A stretch of 64,000 nucleotides of DNA. Origin: an uncultured Gammaproteobacteria bacterium (lineage in GTDB: Bacteria; Pseudomonadota; Gammaproteobacteria; UBA6429; Thiohalophilaceae). The translations under genes were made by a program, and so were the position numbers. Position 1 is the first letter of the stretch, and every line of letters begins with the position of its first letter. The notes beneath the pieces are model-generated. The model saw nothing but the letters and a program-made list of their open reading frames with translations, did no database searches and was not told the DNA's origin. The stretch lies in assembly GCA_937967995.1 (NCBI GenBank), contig CALBTB010000009.1, positions 1 through 64,000 of the forward strand, written 5' to 3'. Positions 26,950-36,869 of this stretch are shown here, piece by piece.

Positions 26950-28935
26950 GTGTTCGAAAATATGCCAACAGTTTATCTTTGGGTCGTTCTGTCGCCATTG
27001 ATCGGTGCCATTATTGCCGGCCTGTTTGGCAAGATGATCGGCCGCGGTGGTGCGCACTGGATAACGATCATCGGTGTGGGCGTATCCTGTTTTCTGTCAC
27101 TGGTCGTTTTCAAGCATCACGTGATTGACGGGGCCGCGGTATATAACGGCACCGTGTATACCTGGCTGGTGAGCGAAGGTATTCGCTTTGAGGTCGGTTT
27201 CCTGGTTGATAACCTGACGGCCATGATGATGGTGGTCGTGACGTTTGTTTCATGGATGGTGCACATTTACACCATTGGCTACATGAAAGATGATCCGGGT
27301 TACCAGCGTTTCTTCAGTTATATTTCCCTGTTTACCTTCTCCATGCTGATGCTGGTGATGGCCAATAACTTCATGCAACTGTTCTTTGGCTGGGAAGCCG
27401 TCGGCCTGGTTTCTTATTTATTAATTGGATTCTGGTACACACGCGAATCGGCCATTTTTGCCAATCTCAAGGCCTTTTTGATTAATCGCGTTGGTGACTT
27501 TGGTTTTGTACTCGGTATTGCCGCCGTGCTGATGTATTTCGGTACGCTCGACTACGCGACAGTATTTAATAACGTCGACAAGGTCGCCGGTGAAGAAATG
27601 GAAATTATAGACGGCATGCCCTGGTCGGTACTGACAGTCATTTGTATTTGCCTGTTCATTGGTGCCATGGGTAAATCCGCACAGGTGCCACTGCATGTCT
27701 GGTTGCCGGATTCCATGGAAGGCCCGACACCGATTTCTGCATTGATTCACGCCGCGACCATGGTGACCGCTGGTATTTTCATGGTGGCGCGTATGTCACC
27801 GTTATTTGAGTTATCAGAAACCGCCCTGAGCATGGTGCTGGTGATCGGTGCGACAACGGCCCTGTTTATGGGTTTTCTCGGTCTGGTGCAAAACGACATC
27901 AAACGCGTGGTGGCTTATTCCACGCTTTCACAGCTGGGCTACATGACCGCGGCACTGGGTGCATCGGCATATGCCGCCGGTATTTTCCACCTGATGACGC
28001 ACGCCTTCTTCAAGGCCCTGTTATTCCTGGCCGCCGGTTCCGTGATTATTGCCATGCACCATGAACAGGACATGCGCAAGATGGGTGGCCTGCGTAAATA
28101 TATGCCGATTACCTGGATCACCTCACTTGTAGGTTCACTCGCGTTGATCGGTACACCATTCTTTGCCGGATTTTATTCCAAGGATGCCATTATCGAGGCG
28201 GTGCATCATACGAAGATCTGGGGACATACTTATGCTTATTACGCGGTACTGATTGGTGTGTTCTTTACTGCGCTGTACAGTTTCAGAATGTATTTCATGG
28301 TGTTTCATGGCAAGGAGCGAATGGACCACCATACCCGCGAACATTTGCATGAAACCCCCTGGGTTGTGACCGTACCGCTGATCGCACTTGCGATTCCGTC
28401 GGTAATTATCGGTTACCTGTATTTCAACGATATGATCATGGGTGATTTTTTCGGTAGTGCTATCTTTGTATTACCCGGTCATGATGTGCTGGCGCAAATA
28501 CCAAAACTGGATGCCTTTGAGATGGCTATGGCCTCGGTCAGTCATCCACCTTTATACCTTGCCATTGCCGGTGTGGTTGTGGCCTGGTTCCTGTACATGA
28601 AACGCACCGACATTCCCGAGAAACTGGAAAAGCAGTTCAAGTGGTTGCATACCCTGCTGGTTGAGAAATACTTTGCTGATCACTTTTATATCAAATTAAT
28701 CGCACCGCTGGGTCGCTGGTTTGGTGACAAGTTGTGGCAATGGGGTGATGTCAAAACCATTGATGGTGCGATTATCAATGGTTCGGCAAACACTGTCGGT
28801 GCCATTGCAGCGCGCATTCGTAAGGTTCAGACCGGTTACTTATATACGTATGCCTTCGCCATGATTGTGGGCATGATTATTCTGATCGCCGGTTTCGTGA
28901 TCGACTGGGACACAATAATGAAAAAAGTTGGTTAA
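26950..28935 (+). CDS. nuoL: NADH-quinone oxidoreductase subunit L
   Basis: A 661-residue antiporter-like proton-pumping subunit at the distal end of the membrane arm. It has FFGWEAVGLVSYLLIGFWY (TM5 Glu), SAQVPLHVWLPDSMEGPTPISALIHAATMV and a C-terminal extension for the long lateral helix. The start is GTG at 26950; an ATG four codons downstream (26962) is an alternative. Confidence 0.97.
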   Translation: MFENMPTVYLWVVLSPLIGAIIAGLFGKMIGRGGAHWITIIGVGVSCFLSLVVFKHHVIDGAAVYNGTVYTWLVSEGIRFEVGFLVDNLTAMMMVVVTFVSWMVHIYTIGYMKDDPGYQRFFSYISLFTFSMLMLVMANNFMQLFFGWEAVGLVSYLLIGFWYTRESAIFANLKAFLINRVGDFGFVLGIAAVLMYFGTLDYATVFNNVDKVAGEEMEIIDGMPWSVLTVICICLFIGAMGKSAQVPLHVWLPDSMEGPTPISALIHAATMVTAGIFMVARMSPLFELSETALSMVLVIGATTALFMGFLGLVQNDIKRVVAYSTLSQLGYMTAALGASAYAAGIFHLMTHAFFKALLFLAAGSVIIAMHHEQDMRKMGGLRKYMPITWITSLVGSLALIGTPFFAGFYSKDAIIEAVHHTKIWGHTYAYYAVLIGVFFTALYSFRMYFMVFHGKERMDHHTREHLHETPWVVTVPLIALAIPSVIIGYLYFNDMIMGDFFGSAIFVLPGHDVLAQIPKLDAFEMAMASVSHPPLYLAIAGVVVAWFLYMKRTDIPEKLEKQFKWLHTLLVEKYFADHFYIKLIAPLGRWFGDKLWQWGDVKTIDGAIINGSANTVGAIAARIRKVQTGYLYTYAFAMIVGMIILIAGFVIDWDTIMKKVG

Positions 28936-28938
28936 CGC

Positions 28939-30480
28939 ATGCTAGATTTATTGCAGCAACACATCCTGTCATTTGTTATCTGGACACCGATCGTCGGTGG
29001 CTTGCTGGTGCTGGCAACCGGTGGCGACAAGAATGCTACGGAAGCCAGAGTGCTGGCCCTGGTTGTAGCGATCATTACTTTTATCCTGTCTATTCCGCTG
29101 TTCACCGAATTCAAAACCGGTACGCCGGTGATGCAGTTTATCGAGCACGTGGAATGGATGCGGCTGGCCGACTGGAAACTCTATTACCATCTGGGTGTCG
29201 ACGGTATTTCCATGCCGCTGATTATCCTGACGACATTTACAACCGTCATTGTCGTGATTGCCGGATGGGAAATCATTCAATATAAAACCGCGCAGTACAT
29301 GGCGGCGTTCCTGATCATGGAAGGCCTGATGGTCGGGGTCTTTTCCGCGCTGGATGCGGCATTGTTCTATGTTTTCTGGGAAGCCTTATTAATTCCCATG
29401 TTCCTGGTGATTGGTATCTGGGGTGGACCTCGCCGCGTCTATGCGACAATAAAGTTTTTCCTGTATACCTTCTTTGGTTCAGTGTTCATGTTGATTGCCT
29501 TTATTTACATGGCGAACCAGAACGGTAATTTTGAAATCCTTGAACTGCATTCATTGCCGTTATCTAAAGAAGCGCAGATTTATATTTTCCTTGCTTTCCT
29601 TGTTGCGTTTGCTGTCAAGGTACCAATGTGGCCGGTACATACCTGGTTGCCGGATGCCCACGTGGAAGCGCCAACCGGTGGTTCGGTCGTTCTGGCGGCC
29701 ATCATGTTGAAGCTTGGTGCTTATGGTTTCCTGCGTTTTTCATTACCAATTACACCGGATGCGTCTCAGGAACTGGCCTGGTTAATGATTACTTTGTCAT
29801 TGATTGCGGTTGTGTACATTGGTTTTGTTGCGCTGGTGCAGCAGGACATGAAAAAACTGATCGCCTACTCATCCATTTCACACATGGGGTTCGTAACACT
29901 TGGTTTCTTCATTATCTGGAGTATTTACGATCCGGTCAGTGGCGACATAAAAGGGGCGGTCACCGGTGTGAACGGTGGCATCGTACAAATGATTTCGCAT
30001 GGTTTTGTGTCAGGCGCATTGTTCCTGTGTGTTGGCGTCATGTACGATCGTCTGCATAGCCGGCAAATATCCGATTACGGTGGTGTGGTGAACACCATGC
30101 CGCGCTTTGCCGCCTTTGCCGTACTATTTGCCATGGCGAACGCCGGCTTGCCAGGTACGTCAGGTTTTGTCGGTGAATTCCTGGTGATTCTGGCGTCATT
30201 CAAAGCAAATTTCTGGTATGCCTTCCTGGCCGGTACAACACTTATTGTTGGTGCGGCTTATACATTATGGATGGTCAAGAGGGTAATTTTTGGTGCCGTG
30301 GCAAATCCTAAAGTGGAAAAACTGACGGATATCAATTCACGGGAATTTTTCTTTCTAGCGGTGATGGCCATCATGGTGCTGTTCTTTGGATTATATCCGG
30401 CGCCGTTATTAGAAGTTATGGATGCCAGTGCCACGCATCTGGTTAACCAGGTTATACAAACGAAAATACCGGCACCATAA
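28939..30480 (+). CDS. nuoM: NADH-quinone oxidoreductase subunit M
   Basis: A 513-residue antiporter-like proton-pumping subunit. Signatures are YVFWEALLIPMFLVIGIWGG (TM5 Glu), VPMWPVHTWLPDAHVEAP and a Lys in the broken helix. It follows nuoL by three bases. Confidence 0.97.
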   Translation: MLDLLQQHILSFVIWTPIVGGLLVLATGGDKNATEARVLALVVAIITFILSIPLFTEFKTGTPVMQFIEHVEWMRLADWKLYYHLGVDGISMPLIILTTFTTVIVVIAGWEIIQYKTAQYMAAFLIMEGLMVGVFSALDAALFYVFWEALLIPMFLVIGIWGGPRRVYATIKFFLYTFFGSVFMLIAFIYMANQNGNFEILELHSLPLSKEAQIYIFLAFLVAFAVKVPMWPVHTWLPDAHVEAPTGGSVVLAAIMLKLGAYGFLRFSLPITPDASQELAWLMITLSLIAVVYIGFVALVQQDMKKLIAYSSISHMGFVTLGFFIIWSIYDPVSGDIKGAVTGVNGGIVQMISHGFVSGALFLCVGVMYDRLHSRQISDYGGVVNTMPRFAAFAVLFAMANAGLPGTSGFVGEFLVILASFKANFWYAFLAGTTLIVGAAYTLWMVKRVIFGAVANPKVEKLTDINSREFFFLAVMAIMVLFFGLYPAPLLEVMDASATHLVNQVIQTKIPAP

Positions 30481-30497
30481 CCGGTCAGGTCAGTACA

Positions 30498-31937
30498 ATG
30501 GACATATCAACAACCATCATTTCGCAACTTCCCCTGGCCCTGCCGGAAATTGTTCTGCTATGTATGGCCTGCATTATTCTGGTCGTCGATCTGTTTCTTA
30601 GTGACAAGACTCGCGGTGCGACCTACATTCTATCGCAGGCGACGCTGCTTGGTCTGATCCTGCTGACAATGTCTACGTTTGCAAAACAGCCAAGCCTGGC
30701 TTTTTATGACACCTTTGTCCGCGATGGCATGGGTGACCTGCTCAAGCTGTTTGTCTACATTGCGACATTCACGGTTTTTCTGTACTCCAAGAACTACCTG
30801 AAGTCTCGCGATATATATAAAGGTGAGTATTTTGTGCTGGGCCTGTTTGGTGTGCTTGGCATGCAGATTCTCATCTCCGCGCATAGCTTCCTGACGATAT
30901 ATCTCGGCCTGGAATTATTATCCCTCTGTATGTATGCCATGGTCGCCCTGCAGCGCGATTCCATGGTCGCGTCTGAATCCGCGATGAAATATTTTGTACT
31001 GGGTGCGATCGCCTCCGGTATGTTGTTGTACGGTATGTCGATGGTTTACGGCACCACGGGTTCACTGGATCTTGCCGCCATCGCACAGGCAGTTCCGGCG
31101 AAAACGGATAACATCATTCTTATCTTCGGACTGGTCTTTGTGATTGTGGGTGTGGCGTTCAAGCTGGGTGCCGTGCCGTTTCACATGTGGTTACCGGATG
31201 TGTATCAGGGTTCACCCACAGCCGTGACCGTCTATATCGGTAGTGCACCTAAAATTGCCGCCTTTGCCATGATGATGCGCCTGCTGGTCGACGGCCTCGG
31301 CGGCCTGCATGTGCAATGGCAGGATATTATGGTCATTCTTGCGGTGGCCTCACTGGCGGTCGGTAACATTGTTGCCATTGCCCAGACCAATCTCAAACGC
31401 ATGCTGGCTTATTCAACCATTTCTCACGTCGGCTTCATCATGCTGGGTGTCATGACAGGCACCAAAGATGGTTATGCGGCATCCATGTTTTATACGATTG
31501 TGTATACGCTGATGGCACTGGGTGCTTTCGGTATCATTATGTTGATGTCCCGTATGGGATTTGAATCAGACAATCTGTCCGACATGCGCGGGTTAAACCA
31601 GCGTAGCCCATGGTTTGCCCTGATGATGCTGATTATCATGTTTTCCATGGCCGGGGTACCACCGTTCGTGGGGTTCTGGGCCAAACTGGCCGTGCTGAAG
31701 TCGGTTGTCGGCATTGATATGCTGTGGCTGGCCATTACGGCGGTCGTCTTTTCAATAATTGGCGCGTTCTATTATTTACGTATCGTGAAATTGATGTATT
31801 TCGATACACCACACGAGACTACTGGCCTGGAAGGGGCGGCTGACCTGCGTGTCCTGCTCAGCGTTAACGGCATTGCGATCCTTGCGCTGGGGATATACCC
31901 ACAGGCTATAATGGCGCTTTGTCTCAGCGTTATTTAG
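30498..31937 (+). CDS. nuoN: NADH-quinone oxidoreductase subunit N
   Basis: A 479-residue antiporter-like proton-pumping subunit, last of the 14 nuo genes. YLGLELLSLCMYAMVALQR holds the TM5 Glu and KLGAVPFHMWLPDVYQGSPT the central motif. Length is normal for the family. Confidence 0.97.
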   Translation: MDISTTIISQLPLALPEIVLLCMACIILVVDLFLSDKTRGATYILSQATLLGLILLTMSTFAKQPSLAFYDTFVRDGMGDLLKLFVYIATFTVFLYSKNYLKSRDIYKGEYFVLGLFGVLGMQILISAHSFLTIYLGLELLSLCMYAMVALQRDSMVASESAMKYFVLGAIASGMLLYGMSMVYGTTGSLDLAAIAQAVPAKTDNIILIFGLVFVIVGVAFKLGAVPFHMWLPDVYQGSPTAVTVYIGSAPKIAAFAMMMRLLVDGLGGLHVQWQDIMVILAVASLAVGNIVAIAQTNLKRMLAYSTISHVGFIMLGVMTGTKDGYAASMFYTIVYTLMALGAFGIIMLMSRMGFESDNLSDMRGLNQRSPWFALMMLIIMFSMAGVPPFVGFWAKLAVLKSVVGIDMLWLAITAVVFSIIGAFYYLRIVKLMYFDTPHETTGLEGAADLRVLLSVNGIAILALGIYPQAIMALCLSVI

Positions 31938-31947
31938 CGATATTCCA

Positions 31948-32277
31948 ATGTTAACCACCGCAGTGATTAGTTTGCTGATCATCGGCATCGTTGCCGCCAA
32001 TCTACCCTGGCTGACTGCCCGTTTTTTCTTCTTTTTTGCCCCACCAGGCGGACAGAAGTCCATTGGTCTGCGCCTGCTTGAGTGGCTTGTACTGATGGGG
32101 TTCTATATTGTCGGCAGCCTGGGTGTGGAGAGAAAGCTGATGGGGGCCAATTATCAGCAGGGCTGGGAGTTCTATACCGTGCTGGTGTGTTTATTTGTCG
32201 TGTTTGCCTTGCCAGGATTTATTTACCGCTACGACCTGCGTCCACACCTTGATCGTCGTGAGCGCCGCTCTAAATAG
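31948..32277 (+). CDS. DUF2818 membrane protein
   Basis: A 109-residue protein with three hydrophobic segments, starting 11 bases after nuoN. The N-terminal ANLPWLTARFFFF and central EWLVLMGFYIVGSLGVE match DUF2818, a family I know from the position behind nuoN in betaproteobacteria and some gammaproteobacteria. Its function is unknown; the fixed position suggests a link to complex I assembly or stability. Confidence 0.82.
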   Translation: MLTTAVISLLIIGIVAANLPWLTARFFFFFAPPGGQKSIGLRLLEWLVLMGFYIVGSLGVERKLMGANYQQGWEFYTVLVCLFVVFALPGFIYRYDLRPHLDRRERRSK

Positions 32278-32342
32278 TGCAAATTGCATAATTATTTGCA
32301 TATTACATAAGAATATTAGTATATATTAACTTATAATTTTTA

Positions 32343-32360
32343 AGGGAAAAGCCTTTTCCC
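32343..32360 (+). other. Small hairpin between the nuo operon and the kinase gene
   Basis: GGGAAAA, a GCC loop and TTTTCCC form a 7-bp stem. No T run follows, so it is not a standard intrinsic terminator. The surrounding ~140 bases (32278-32417) are AT-rich and probably hold the promoter of the kinase gene. Confidence 0.35.
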
Positions 32361-32417
32361 GACATGCTGTGTTGCTATACTTATGCATAATGCAAATTTT
32401 ATAGCAAATTACCTTAT

Positions 32418-34382
32418 ATGCAGCTTCGTCATAAATTCTTTCTCATCCTCTCTCTGCTGACGGCTGTTCCGCTGCTCATCCTGCTGTTTGGGGTGGTCGA
32501 TCGCATGGAGAGCGAAGTCAGAACCCGCACCGAGAAGGAATTGCACGTCACCCTCAACAAAATGGCGGATGAAGTCAAACTGATCCTGGATAACCAGAAA
32601 TCTATTGCCCGTGGTCTGGCATATGTCCCGACGGTGCAGCAGTTTGCCGCCATGATTATCAAGCCGGTCGGTACACAGGTCAGCGCGGAGGAATATCAGC
32701 GTCGGGCCGATGAGCTGGAGACGTTCTTTCTGAATTACGCCAAGGTGGTGACCAGCATTCAGGCTTTACGTTTCATCGATCCACATGGAAAAACACTGGT
32801 CAAGGTCAAGGAAGGCAAGCCGGTTGAACCCAAAATTTATGACGAGGACTATAACCGCTATTTCGTTGCCGATCAGTCCAACAAAAGCTTTTTCAAATTT
32901 ACAGCCGGTGTCGAAGATGATGTGGTGATGTCGGATTTCGAGCTAGGCCAGGTGACGATGGATGCTGATTTTTGTCCGGCCATGGTGCGCTACAGTGCAC
33001 AGGTCAAGGATGAAGTCGAGCGTAAGGAAGGCCTGGTGGTCGTCAACATGTGGGGTACACGTCTGGATTCCACTGTCGAGGCCTCACTGGGCGGATACCC
33101 GGGTAATGCCTATATTGTTGAAATCAGTGATAACAAGACGCGTGATGGTATTTATCTGTACCACCGTGATACGTCCAAGCGATTCGGCAACCAGCTTAAA
33201 TCACAATATCGCTTTACAAATGAAATTACGCCAGAGGAATGGCAGTACATCAAGGACAACAGGGAAACTGGCACACTGTATCGTGAAGACGGCCGTATGC
33301 TGTTCTATCGTTCGATTGCACCGTTTGAGACACGTCCGAACACGCACTGGCTGTTAATGGTCGATGTGGACAGTAGTACCGTGTTTGCCTCAATTGAAAA
33401 TATGCGTAAATCGATCTGGCTGTTACTGGGGGTGCTACTGGTTGCCAGTGTCCTGATTTCCGTCTGGGCGGCCTGGCAGATGTCCCGTCCGGTGCATGAT
33501 CTGGCCGATGTGATTACACGCTATGCTGACGGCGACCGAAAAGCACGCTATCAGGATACCCGCCAGGATGAGATTGGTATTGCCGGCAAGGCGTTTAACT
33601 ATCTGACGTCCAGCCTGAAGAAAGCGGAACGCGAAAGAGATAAGGCGGAACAACTGGCACGGCAGTCCGAACGTCTGGCCTCTGTAGGTCAGCTCGCGGC
33701 CGGCATCGGGCATGAAATCAATAATCCACTTATGAATATCATGTCACTGGCTGCATTGGTAGAAGAGTCAGTGAAGGATCGACCGGAACTGGTCAGCGAC
33801 ATTCAATTGTTGCAGAAAGAAGGTCAACGCTGTGCCCGAATCGTACAGGGTATCCTGAGTTTTGCACGAGAGAATCGTCCCGACTTCAAGGACTTCGACA
33901 TGTCCCAGCTCATTGAGGAAACCCTCAATCTGCTGCAACATCGAATCGAAAACGAGGGCATTACGGTCGTATCAGAATTGCAACGTGACCTTTATCTGCA
34001 CGGTGATCCAAACCAGATCCAGCAGGTGCTTGTAAATATCATTCTTAACGCAGTCCAGGCATCACAGGCGGGTGGCTCTATACATGTGAAATCGTTGAAG
34101 GAAGATGATCATGTCGCCGTTGAAATACTGGATACCGGATCAGGCATAAAGAAAGAATACCTTGATAAAGTCTTTGATCCGTTTTTTACCACCAAGTCTG
34201 AAGGGGAAGGTACCGGGCTGGGCCTGTCTGTCAGTTATGGCATCGTTAAACACCATGGCGGCACGCTGAAACTGGAAAACAATCCGGATTCCGGTTTGCG
34301 TGTTGTCATTATATTGCCCATTCGTACCGTTGTTCAGGAACAAATTGAAGAAGAAATGCTGGAGGCCAGTCATGCCATCTAA
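32418..34382 (+). CDS. Membrane sensor histidine kinase
   Basis: A 654-residue kinase. The N-terminal helix (about 8-26) and a second helix (about 332-353) enclose a large periplasmic sensor region of about 300 residues, probably a Cache-like domain. A HAMP domain follows (about 352-405), a short coiled coil, the HisKA domain with the phospho-accepting H432 in GHEINNPLMNI, and an ATPase domain with GTGLGLSVSYGIVKHHGG. The layout is that of NtrB/DctB-type kinases that pair with sigma-54 activators. The response-regulator gene overlaps its end by 11 bases, so they form one operon. The ligand is unknown; sulfur compounds are a guess from the neighbourhood. Confidence 0.92.
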   Translation: MQLRHKFFLILSLLTAVPLLILLFGVVDRMESEVRTRTEKELHVTLNKMADEVKLILDNQKSIARGLAYVPTVQQFAAMIIKPVGTQVSAEEYQRRADELETFFLNYAKVVTSIQALRFIDPHGKTLVKVKEGKPVEPKIYDEDYNRYFVADQSNKSFFKFTAGVEDDVVMSDFELGQVTMDADFCPAMVRYSAQVKDEVERKEGLVVVNMWGTRLDSTVEASLGGYPGNAYIVEISDNKTRDGIYLYHRDTSKRFGNQLKSQYRFTNEITPEEWQYIKDNRETGTLYREDGRMLFYRSIAPFETRPNTHWLLMVDVDSSTVFASIENMRKSIWLLLGVLLVASVLISVWAAWQMSRPVHDLADVITRYADGDRKARYQDTRQDEIGIAGKAFNYLTSSLKKAERERDKAEQLARQSERLASVGQLAAGIGHEINNPLMNIMSLAALVEESVKDRPELVSDIQLLQKEGQRCARIVQGILSFARENRPDFKDFDMSQLIEETLNLLQHRIENEGITVVSELQRDLYLHGDPNQIQQVLVNIILNAVQASQAGGSIHVKSLKEDDHVAVEILDTGSGIKKEYLDKVFDPFFTTKSEGEGTGLGLSVSYGIVKHHGGTLKLENNPDSGLRVVIILPIRTVVQEQIEEEMLEASHAI

Positions 34383-35742
34383 TTCAACACGTATCATGTT
34401 TGTCGATGATGATGCTGTAACATGCCGTGTTATGAAGCGCAACTGCGATAATGCAAACTACAGTTGCGATGTGTATCAGGATGCCAGGGAATGCCTGACA
34501 GATTTTAAAAAGAGCGGTGCTGATATCCTGATAACTGACCTCAGAATGCCCGGCATGAACGGCTTTGAGCTGTTAAGTGAAGTACGCGGCGTTGATCAGG
34601 AAGTACCGGTTATCGTGATGACCGGTTATTCGTCTGTTGAAAACGCTGTCGAAGCCATGAAGCGTGGTGCCAGTGATTTCATTAAAAAGCCTTTTGATTT
34701 TGAAGAACTCAAGATCATGCTGGAACGTTCAATCAAGTCACAACGGCTGCGTAACGAGAACAAACTCCTCAAACGTCGCATCGGCCAGAAGCGTAATCGC
34801 TTCGGTATGATTGGTGATACGCCGGTCATGCGGACGTTGTTTAACACGATAGAGAAGGTCGCCGAAGTAAGCTGTAGTGCAATCCTGACCGGGGAATCGG
34901 GAACCGGTAAGGAACTGGTTGCCCGTGCTTTGCATGATTTTAGTCCCCGTAACTATAAACCGTTTGTCTCCATCGATTGTGGTGCATTAAGTGACACGTT
35001 ACTGGAAAGTGAACTGTTTGGACATGAAAAGGGTGCATTTACCGGTGCTACACAGCGCAAATACGGTTTAATGGAACAGGCTGAAGGCGGCACGTTGTTC
35101 CTCGATGAAATATGTAATATTTCCGATAATATGCAGATCAAACTGATGCGCGCCATCGAGGATCGTCGAATCATCCGTGTTGGTGGCACAACAGCGATAC
35201 CTGTCGATGTCCGTGTTGTGGCAGCCAGCAACCAGGACCTGGAAAAAATGGTGGAGGATGGTCGTCTGCGGCATGATTTCTATCACCGCCTGAATGTCGT
35301 CACGATACGCGTACCCAGTCTGAACGAACGGCGCGAAGATATTCCTGCTCTGGTGGAACATTATGTCAGGGAGTTTTCAGAACGTTACCAGCGCAACGTC
35401 ACCGGTTTTGATGCGATATCCATGCAGCAACTATGTCGCGCGGACTGGAAAGGGAATGTTCGGGAACTGCGTAACACCGTCGAACGTTGCGTTATCCTGG
35501 CTGAAAGTCCGATATTAAAATGGGAATCGGAAAATCAGCAGGACGATATCAATGACATCACCGCAGCACAATTTTCCGAAGATGATTTTCTGTCACTCGA
35601 AGAGCTGGAACAGGAATATATTCAGCATGTGCTGAAATGCCACAAAGGCAAAAAAACCAAGGCAGCCCAGGTGCTTGGTATCGACAAGACAACCCTGTGG
35701 CGCAAGCTACGCCGTTATGAGACCGAGACCGAAGCGGTTTAA
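34372..35742 (+). CDS. Sigma-54-dependent response regulator (NtrC family)
   Basis: A 456-residue regulator with a receiver domain (phospho-accepting D56 in DILITDLRMPG), an AAA+ domain with Walker A GESGTGKE and the sigma-54 contact loop GAFTGA, and a C-terminal Fis-type helix-turn-helix (TKAAQVLGIDKTTLWRKLRR). The ATG at 34372 has a GGAGG ribosome-binding site and sits inside the end of the kinase gene. Because the GAFTGA motif is intact, it should activate transcription with RNA polymerase-sigma-54. Two sigma-54-type promoters lie within 3.1 kb downstream. Confidence 0.95.
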   Translation: MPSNSTRIMFVDDDAVTCRVMKRNCDNANYSCDVYQDARECLTDFKKSGADILITDLRMPGMNGFELLSEVRGVDQEVPVIVMTGYSSVENAVEAMKRGASDFIKKPFDFEELKIMLERSIKSQRLRNENKLLKRRIGQKRNRFGMIGDTPVMRTLFNTIEKVAEVSCSAILTGESGTGKELVARALHDFSPRNYKPFVSIDCGALSDTLLESELFGHEKGAFTGATQRKYGLMEQAEGGTLFLDEICNISDNMQIKLMRAIEDRRIIRVGGTTAIPVDVRVVAASNQDLEKMVEDGRLRHDFYHRLNVVTIRVPSLNERREDIPALVEHYVREFSERYQRNVTGFDAISMQQLCRADWKGNVRELRNTVERCVILAESPILKWESENQQDDINDITAAQFSEDDFLSLEELEQEYIQHVLKCHKGKKTKAAQVLGIDKTTLWRKLRRYETETEAV

Positions 35743-35743
35743 A

Positions 35744-35773
35744 AACTAACTAATCAGAAAATGTTAGTTAGTT
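35744..35773. terminator. AT-rich inverted repeat between convergent genes
   Basis: AACTAACTAA and TTAGTTAGTT form a perfect 10-bp stem around a 10-base loop, exactly between the ends of the response-regulator gene and the converging coiled-coil gene. A position shared by two converging genes suggests bidirectional termination, though the stem is AT-rich and lacks a clear T run. Confidence 0.4.
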
Positions 35774-36869
35774 GCATTACTCGAATCTCATTGGAATTGT
35801 GATTGTACAATGTTCTTTTAACTTCACCTATATTCTGGCAATACCAGGAAACTTGATCGACATTGTCACCAATTGTGGTTTTAATGTCAGAATGAATTTT
35901 CAGGCACGCAGTAAAATTACCGAATGTTACAGCCACATCCTCAACACCAATCAGTGTGTTTTTTTGTACTATCCCTAAGGCAGGGTTGCTTGTAGATGTA
36001 ATTGCAAAACCGAAAGATTTACCCACCTCCATAGAACTACTTATTATAGGCGCAGATTCGTTAAAGTTCGCGTTAATAGAGTTTAATAGATCGTTATAAA
36101 CGACAAGATTTAACCCTGAGGTGTCAGATAAATATTCAAAATTGATTTGCGAACAATTTTGAGCGCCATCTGTATGCACTTCCTGAACGTTGATTTGTGT
36201 GCCATTAGGCAATACATTTCTAGTGAAAGTATGTCTAACCAGGTTACAAGGTGATGCGCCTGTAATAGAGAATTCTTTTGTATTGACAGTCGATAAATAT
36301 GAAGTATGACTGATTAACGTTGGGCCTTGTGTACCCCCTCCAGTTCCGCTGCTGTTTTCCAGGGCTGTTATGCGGGATGTGTTATCTGCAATGTTCAGTG
36401 CATTTGCCTGGATCTGATTATTCTGGCCAGACAGGCTGGTTGAGTTTGCAGATACCTGTCCACCTAATGTATTAACATCACCCTGCAACGTTTGAACAGT
36501 ATTGCCCAGATTACCAACTGAAGTCGTATTGGTTTGCACCTGGTTGGACAAGTTTGCAATCGCGGTTGTGTTTGACTGTATTTGCGTTGCATTGGCCGAG
36601 ATACCGGAGGTGTTGGTCTGTATCTGGCTGTTTGCTGTTGTGATTGCGTTGGTGTTGGCCTGTACCTGCGCGGCAAGTGACTGGGTATCGGTGGGAATGT
36701 TGGCGATTTTTGCTGTCAGTGCCTGTATATCTAGCGTATTTTTCTGAACATTAGCGACCAGTACTTTAAAGGTTTCAAAGAATCGAAACTTTTTATCATC
36801 ATCATCATCGTCAGCCATGGCTGGCAGACTCATGACCCCGATTAAAGCGCTTATAATTAATCTTTGCAT
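35754..36869 (-). CDS. Exported coiled-coil repeat protein
   Basis: A 371-residue protein with a signal peptide ending near AMA (about residue 18), followed by an Asp run (DDDDDD). Residues about 40-175 consist of irregular repeats rich in Gln, Asn, Thr and Ile (QTNT, QIQ, SAN types), as in trimeric coiled-coil stalks and adhesin passenger regions. A Gly/Thr linker leads to a ~170-residue C-terminal domain that I do not recognise, with four cysteines likely in disulfides. No membrane anchor or transporter domain is visible. The ATG at 36869 has a GGGGAA ribosome-binding site; the one at 36884 does not. Confidence 0.7.
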   Translation of the reverse strand: MQRLIISALIGVMSLPAMADDDDDDKKFRFFETFKVLVANVQKNTLDIQALTAKIANIPTDTQSLAAQVQANTNAITTANSQIQTNTSGISANATQIQSNTTAIANLSNQVQTNTTSVGNLGNTVQTLQGDVNTLGGQVSANSTSLSGQNNQIQANALNIADNTSRITALENSSGTGGGTQGPTLISHTSYLSTVNTKEFSITGASPCNLVRHTFTRNVLPNGTQINVQEVHTDGAQNCSQINFEYLSDTSGLNLVVYNDLLNSINANFNESAPIISSSMEVGKSFGFAITSTSNPALGIVQKNTLIGVEDVAVTFGNFTACLKIHSDIKTTIGDNVDQVSWYCQNIGEVKRTLYNHNSNEIRVMQLTNIF

